Source: an uncultured Bacteroidia bacterium
Lineage (GTDB): Bacteria; Bacteroidota; Bacteroidia; Bacteroidales; Prolixibacteraceae
Direction of reading: 5' to 3'
Assembly (NCBI GenBank): GCA_903859795.1
Contig: CAIOOC010000183.1
Span: 1 to 10,085, forward strand
DNA: 10,085 nt
Below, piece by piece: positions 6,816 to 10,085 of this stretch. Both the position numbers and the translations under genes were made by a program. The stretch's first letter is position 1. The number at the start of each line of letters is the position of its first letter. The notes beneath the pieces are model-generated. The model saw nothing but the letters and a program-made list of their open reading frames with translations. It was not told where the DNA came from and made no database searches.

Positions 6816-6966
6816 AAAAAGGTCGTAAAAAGAAGAATATTTGGTCTTTAAAATTATTTGGGTACTCTCTGTGTGCTTGGCGAGAAAAAAGGTCGCGCAA
6901 AGAACGCAAAGATCGCAAAGAAATAAAAATTGGTTCATATAAATCTCTGCATACTTTGCGCGAAAA
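6816..6966. repeat. Repeat cluster with a CGCAAAG 9-bp array between convergent genes
   Basis: CGCAAAG occurs at 6896, 6905 and 6914, an exact 9-bp period. TCGCGCAAAG (6893-6902) is repeated in inverted orientation as CTTTGCGCGA (6954-6963), 10 of 10 bases. The 22-base stretches 6867-6888 and 6945-6966 are direct repeats (17 of 22 identical), both of the form CTCTG..CTT..GCG.GAAAA. AAAAAGGTCG occurs at 6816-6825 and again at 6886-6895. No gene fits this region, and short frames in it are low-complexity by-products. From memory, CGCAAAG-type tracts are common between genes in Bacteroidota and Chlorobi; their function is unknown to me. No T-run hairpin was seen, so how pheS transcription stops is unclear. 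Confidence 0.7.
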
Positions 6967-6991
6967 ATATTGAAAAAAGGGTATCCTATTC

Positions 6992-7378
6992 TTACAAATT
7001 ATTCACAAGCGTTGTAATCCCATCTTTCATTAAGGCAACATTAAAATTAGCCAGAAGACCTAATCTTTTATCAGTTAATCTCAAGTAGGTAAGTAATGTT
7101 TTAAAAAACACAGGAGTGATTGCGTCAACAGATTTAATTTCAACAATAACTTTCTGATCAACAATTATATCAGCCCGGAATCCCAAATCCATTTTTACGT
7201 CTTCATACCACACCTGTATTCCTTGCTGTCTCTGAAAGCAGATCTCCTTCCTATCCAATTCAAAACAAATCGCAGCTTCATAAACAGATTCCAGAAGTCC
7301 TGGTCCTAACTTAGAATGAACCTTAATGAAAATATCAACAAGAATTTTTGATATAACTATTTCTTCACTGGCGAAAAT
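6992..7378 (-). CDS. GxxExxY family (PDDEXK nuclease-like) protein, start codon unclear
   Basis: The frame encodes a complete GxxExxY-family protein of about 128 residues. Numbered from 7378, it contains VHSKLGPGLLESVYEAAICF with the name-giving G27-x2-E30-x2-Y33. The nuclease-like core is GFRADIIVDQKVIVEIKSVD with D70, E80 and K82, a D-x9-E-x-K pattern of the PDDEXK fold. It ends in LLTYLRLTDKRLGLLANFNV, also typical. The family's role is not established. No ATG, GTG or TTG exists in frame before the motif. The frame is open back to a TAA at 7379-7381. The first usual start, TTG at 7258, would remove the GxxExxY motif. I therefore extended it to the ATT at 7378, where the homologous N-terminus (SEEIVISKIL) begins. 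This overlaps the last 22 bases of the cytochrome gene in the -1 frame. Rare-codon initiation, coupling to the cytochrome stop, or loss of the start codon are all possible. The family call is firm; expression is not. Confidence 0.72.
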   Translation of the reverse strand: MFASEEIVISKILVDIFIKVHSKLGPGLLESVYEAAICFELDRKEICFQRQQGIQVWYEDVKMDLGFRADIIVDQKVIVEIKSVDAITPVFFKTLLTYLRLTDKRLGLLANFNVALMKDGITTLVNNL

Positions 7379-8340
7379 TTAACAACCATATTATTAACTG
7401 CCGGAACCGACTGCAAATAAGCAAAAATTGCTTCAAGGTCTTCATTTGTCATTTTCCCATACATCGTCCAGGGCATGATGGAATTAAAATCTCCCGGTTT
7501 GAGCGTAGTATGAAGTGTTGTCGAATCAGAATGTGCGTGGAACAGGGCGACAAATGTCTCCTTTTTCCATTTACCGATACCCGTTTGCATATCGGATGAG
7601 ATATTTCCCGAGCGTACAACCGAGCCATCCGGAAAGGGGAATTCCCGTCCACCGCCAAATTCAGTACCCGGAATCAGCTTCCCTTTGTCAACCCGGGTAT
7701 GGCATTCAATGCAGGAAGAGGCATTCGTGATATATTTTCCATAGGCGACTAAATCTGATTTTGCAGGAATCTTCGACGGCGTGCCCTTATGGGGTATCGT
7801 ATTCAGAATGAAATTCATCGGAAAATCGGATGACGATTTCGGAACAACATTTTCAATGGGTTTAAGTGTACGGATATAGGCAATGATCGATTTGATGTCC
7901 TCTTCGTCCATTTGCCCGTAATAATGAAAGGGCATAACGGGAAACATCGCTTCTCCTTCTTTATTTACGCCGGTGGTTATCACCCTGAAAAGCTCACCAT
8001 CAGAGTATCGGCTGATACCGGAAGGGGTGATGTTTTTTGCATAATAGACTCCGGGAAAGCCAAATTTCTGGTCGAAACGATCCCCGCCCTTCCCATATGT
8101 CCCTTCTGTCGGAGGACCTGAAAATCTGGACCAGTCGCGTACCGAATGGCAATCAATACAAACGGAAACATGATTTGCAAGGTACTCTCCACGTGCAACC
8201 CGTTCCGGAGTTCTTTCAACAGTGATTACCGGGGCCGGCCCAACATCTGGCAGTGCAAACTTAATGTAAGTTAATGATCCAACAACGATTACAACAACTA
8301 GCAAGACAAACCAAAATAAGATGATTTTTAGTTTCTTCAT
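7357..8340 (-). CDS. Membrane-anchored diheme cytochrome c
   Basis: The protein has one N-terminal membrane helix (about residues 4-24, KLKIILFWFVLLVVVIVVGS) and then two class I cytochrome c domains facing the periplasm. Numbered from the ATG at 8340, heme sites are CIDCH (61-65) and CIECH (210-214). Each domain has a candidate sixth ligand Met in an MP motif: M136 of VMPFHYYGQM and M289 of IMPWTMYGKM. The two halves look like an internal duplication. It probably shuttles electrons in a periplasmic respiratory or dehydrogenase chain; the partner is unknown. I chose the ATG at 8340 because it gives a standard MKKLKII signal anchor and has the AT-rich leader typical of this phylum. An in-frame ATG at 8358 would add six residues. 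The oxidoreductase gene upstream on the same strand ends in a strong terminator, so this gene probably has its own promoter. The GxxExxY frame overlaps its 3' end. Confidence 0.9.
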   Translation of the reverse strand: MKKLKIILFWFVLLVVVIVVGSLTYIKFALPDVGPAPVITVERTPERVARGEYLANHVSVCIDCHSVRDWSRFSGPPTEGTYGKGGDRFDQKFGFPGVYYAKNITPSGISRYSDGELFRVITTGVNKEGEAMFPVMPFHYYGQMDEEDIKSIIAYIRTLKPIENVVPKSSSDFPMNFILNTIPHKGTPSKIPAKSDLVAYGKYITNASSCIECHTRVDKGKLIPGTEFGGGREFPFPDGSVVRSGNISSDMQTGIGKWKKETFVALFHAHSDSTTLHTTLKPGDFNSIMPWTMYGKMTNEDLEAIFAYLQSVPAVNNMVVKFSPVKK

Positions 8341-8563
8341 TAGTTTTAATTTTAACATTTTCCTATTCGTCTGGCTTTTCGGTACGCCCCGTTTTTATAG
8401 TGGTTCCTGGTCTCCACTATTTCATATGTACAAAAAATACAACTATAGACTCTAAAGAAATGGTTCAGTTTTCGCAGAAGGCTGATCATCCAGGGAGGAA
8501 AATAGCGCCTTTTATCATTATTTAGAATCAAAACACATAAGGTGTAAATTTGTTCAGATTTAT

Positions 8564-8571
8564 CAAAAATA
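8564..8571 (-). promoter_or_regulatory. Possible -7 element for the cytochrome gene
   Basis: On the minus strand this reads TATTTTTG, an exact TAnnTTTG match. It would give a leader of more than 200 nt before the ATG at 8340. No -33 element is visible, and the sequence is AT-rich enough for a chance match. Confidence 0.2.
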
Positions 8572-8630
8572 GGAATCATTCCAGATCTGACCCGGGAGGA
8601 AGAAATTGCTAATTGACTGAGTTTATTAGT

Positions 8631-8668
8631 AAAAAAAGAGGGTGTGCCAGTTACGGTACACCCTCTTT
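8631..8668 (-). terminator. Intrinsic terminator of the oxidoreductase gene
   Basis: On the minus strand, AAAGAGGGTGT (8668-8658) pairs with ACACCCTCTTT (8645-8635). Three further pairs, one of them G-T, make a stem of about 14 bp around a 6-base loop. The run of seven A on the plus strand at 8631-8637 reads as the T-tract. It starts 20 bases after the oxidoreductase stop and isolates the cytochrome gene from it. Confidence 0.9.
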
Positions 8669-8688
8669 ATGTTATGTGGAAGGCTGCA

Positions 8689-10002
8689 TCAAACCAGCTT
8701 CCATCCTTCACGATACTGGTAATGGAGCTTTTTGGTGGCTGCTCCATCTGTATCATCAACAAAAGTTTCTGTCTGAGGATTCCATTTTATCGTACGTTTG
8801 AGGTCACAGGCAATATTTCCAAGGTTGCAGACTGTGCAACTGCTATGTCCTATTTCAACTGGAACAACCGGATCTTTCCGGCTCTTAACCGCTTCTATAA
8901 AATTAACCTGATGGGGAATTTTAGTTTCATAGGGACCGTCATTCTTTGGCTCCTCCTTAAGAATAAACTTAGGATCTGAAGCATTAAAATATCCGCGGGA
9001 AACCTCAATCCAACCGGTCTCACCAATAAATTTAACACCTTTAGTTTTCTTCTCGTCGAAGGGCTCCGAGGTCATCACCACGCCATTTGCATAAGTCCAG
9101 GAGATAAATTCACTACCATCTCCAATCGGGGAAATTTCGACAGGACCATTCTTATCCATGCCAAGGCCCCACTGGGCAATATCAAACATATGAGCACCCC
9201 AGTCAGTTGTAAATCCGCCGCCCATCTCTTTGTACCAGCGCCAGGCGCCCCATGTTTTTTCTTTTACCTCAGGATCGAGAGAAATAATCGGATCTAACTC
9301 CTGGTTATAATGTATTGGGGTTGGAAGTGGTCCCAGCCACAAATCCCAGTTCAAATCGGCAGGAAGTTTCTCTTCAGGAAGATCATATGGTTTTGGTGGG
9401 GCACCTACATAAGCCTTAACACCGGTTACTTTTCCAATTGCCCCGGTCTGAACAAGATTGACGGCATGCTGAAAGTTCGGATCTGAACGCTGCTGGCTTC
9501 CCAGACCAAATATTCTGCCGGTTTCGCGCACAACCTTTTTAAGTTCCTGCCCCTCTTTGATTGTAAATGTCATAGGTTTTTCAAGATATACATCCTTACC
9601 TGCTTTCAGAGCTGCAATGGCAATATAGGCATGAGAATGATCAGGTACCGCAATAACAACAGCCTGGATATCATTTCGTTTGAGTAAATCACCGTACTTT
9701 TCGTAGGTCTCCACTTTAACATCCTTTCCAGCTTTGGTATAAAAAGCATTTACCCTACGCTCGAAACGTTTCCGCTTTATTCCATAAACATCACAGGCTG
9801 CTACTGCCTTGACTCCAGGAATCTGAAGGAATCCATCGAGCAAAAACATCCCCTGACGTCCCAGTCCGATAAATCCGATTTTGAGATCGGTATCCGGTGT
9901 CGTACAACCCGACAATGCAGGTAACACAACCAATCCAGCCATTCCAACAGCCGACGCTCCAAGAAACCGACGCCTCGACCATCCACTCTTTTGTTCTTCC
10001 AT
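8689..10002 (-). CDS. Tat-exported Gfo/Idh/MocA family oxidoreductase, predicted lipoprotein
   Basis: This 437-residue protein belongs to the Gfo/Idh/MocA family of NAD(P)-dependent sugar and polyol dehydrogenases and related enzymes. The N-terminus has a twin-arginine signal, WSRRRFLGASAVGMAG (8-23), that ends in a lipobox LSGC (30-33), so C33 is probably lipidated after Tat export. The Rossmann domain follows: GFIGLGRQG (43-51) binds the dinucleotide, AVPDHSHA lies at 118-125, and EKP (141-143) carries the conserved Lys. The C-terminal domain contains GGGFTTDWGAHMFDIAQW (261-278), with D267, H271 and D274 of the usual DxGxHxxD pattern. Export through Tat implies folding with bound cofactor, as in glucose-fructose oxidoreductase. 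The substrate is not predictable; a sugar or sugar acid is likely. The 83 bases upstream of the ATG show no clear -7 match. A strong terminator follows the stop, so it is probably transcribed alone. Confidence 0.92.
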   Translation of the reverse strand: MEEQKSGWSRRRFLGASAVGMAGLVVLPALSGCTTPDTDLKIGFIGLGRQGMFLLDGFLQIPGVKAVAACDVYGIKRKRFERRVNAFYTKAGKDVKVETYEKYGDLLKRNDIQAVVIAVPDHSHAYIAIAALKAGKDVYLEKPMTFTIKEGQELKKVVRETGRIFGLGSQQRSDPNFQHAVNLVQTGAIGKVTGVKAYVGAPPKPYDLPEEKLPADLNWDLWLGPLPTPIHYNQELDPIISLDPEVKEKTWGAWRWYKEMGGGFTTDWGAHMFDIAQWGLGMDKNGPVEISPIGDGSEFISWTYANGVVMTSEPFDEKKTKGVKFIGETGWIEVSRGYFNASDPKFILKEEPKNDGPYETKIPHQVNFIEAVKSRKDPVVPVEIGHSSCTVCNLGNIACDLKRTIKWNPQTETFVDDTDGAATKKLHYQYREGWKLV

Positions 10003-10085
10003 TTTACTGATTTTAGGTGTTCTATTATGTTTGTTTCTAATCCATCTGCAATTTAGGAATTATTCTTAATTGATATATATTTTAA

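Larger units (their letters stand above)
8341..8688. other. 348-bp gap between the oxidoreductase and cytochrome genes
   Basis: The region holds the oxidoreductase terminator (8631-8668), a minus-strand -7-like site (8564-8571) and a hairpin ATAGTGG/CCACTAT (8397-8403 and 8414-8420, 10-base loop) in the presumed cytochrome leader. A minus-strand frame of 75 codons (8579 to 8352) covers most of it. It is rich in Arg, Lys, aromatic and Cys residues and resembles no family I know. I do not call it a gene. Confidence 0.5.

Noticed and set aside
6747..6938. Minus-strand frame of 63 codons with CDLCVLCAT-like sequence
   Set aside because: It reads the complement of the CGCAAAG repeat and the end of pheS. 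The Cys/Leu-rich pattern is a by-product of the repeat.
6893..6963. CRISPR-like array
   Set aside because: The units are only 9 bases and contiguous, with no spacers and no cas genes.
6893..6963. Inverted repeat TCGCGCAAAG/CTTTGCGCGA as a bidirectional terminator
   Set aside because: The loop is 51 bases and no T-run follows either arm.
7349..7381. Programmed -1 frameshift fusing the cytochrome to the GxxExxY frame
   Set aside because: The frames are in -1 relation, but no canonical slippery heptamer in the cytochrome frame and no downstream structure were seen.
8613..8979. Plus-strand frames of 62 and 111 codons over the oxidoreductase 3' end
   Set aside because: They are antisense to a clear Gfo/Idh/MocA gene and cross its terminator, and neither resembles a known protein.

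Overview
The window looks like chromosomal DNA of a Bacteroidota bacterium, probably an environmental member of the Bacteroidales/Marinilabiliales type. The DNA is AT-rich. Three sites match the phylum's -7 promoter element TAnnTTTG exactly: 2229, 4512 and 5764. Most starts lack a Shine-Dalgarno sequence. pheS stands alone without pheT. The gene content also fits: a Dcp-like M3 peptidase, an exported GH130 protein, a Tat-exported lipoprotein of the Gfo/Idh/MocA family and a membrane-anchored diheme cytochrome c. The genus call is inference; no marker gene settles it.

Layout. The plus strand carries five genes: a WecA/TagO-type polyprenyl-phosphate sugar-1-phosphate transferase (62-1279), a flavin reductase-like protein (1459-2046), an M3 oligopeptidase (2406-4472), a secreted GH130 protein (4540-5637) and pheS (5795-6814). 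The minus strand carries three: a GxxExxY-family nuclease-like protein (6992-7378), a diheme cytochrome c (7357-8340) and a Gfo/Idh/MocA oxidoreductase (8689-10002). The two sets converge on a repeat-filled gap at 6815-6991. Strong terminators lie after the GH130 gene and after the oxidoreductase. A third terminator-like hairpin lies upstream of the peptidase.

These genes do not form one pathway. They read as a core-genome stretch of short transcription units: envelope glycan priming, peptide turnover, mannoside breakdown, translation, and extracytoplasmic redox. No CRISPR array, insertion sequence, integrase, tRNA or rRNA was seen.

The unusual material is mostly between genes. There is a 28-bp near-perfect palindrome after wecA. 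A 9-bp periodic array (ATTCGTGNN) is interrupted by a 16-bp palindrome with flanking duplicated ATTCGT. A possible ~78-nt small RNA or transcribed leader ends in a terminator before the peptidase gene. A second 9-bp periodic array (CGCAAAGAN) has a 10-bp inverted repeat and sits in the convergent gap. The GxxExxY gene keeps a full-length reading frame but has no ATG, GTG or TTG at its conserved N-terminus, and that frame runs into the end of the cytochrome gene. I found no convincing evidence of a new multi-gene defence or mobile system.
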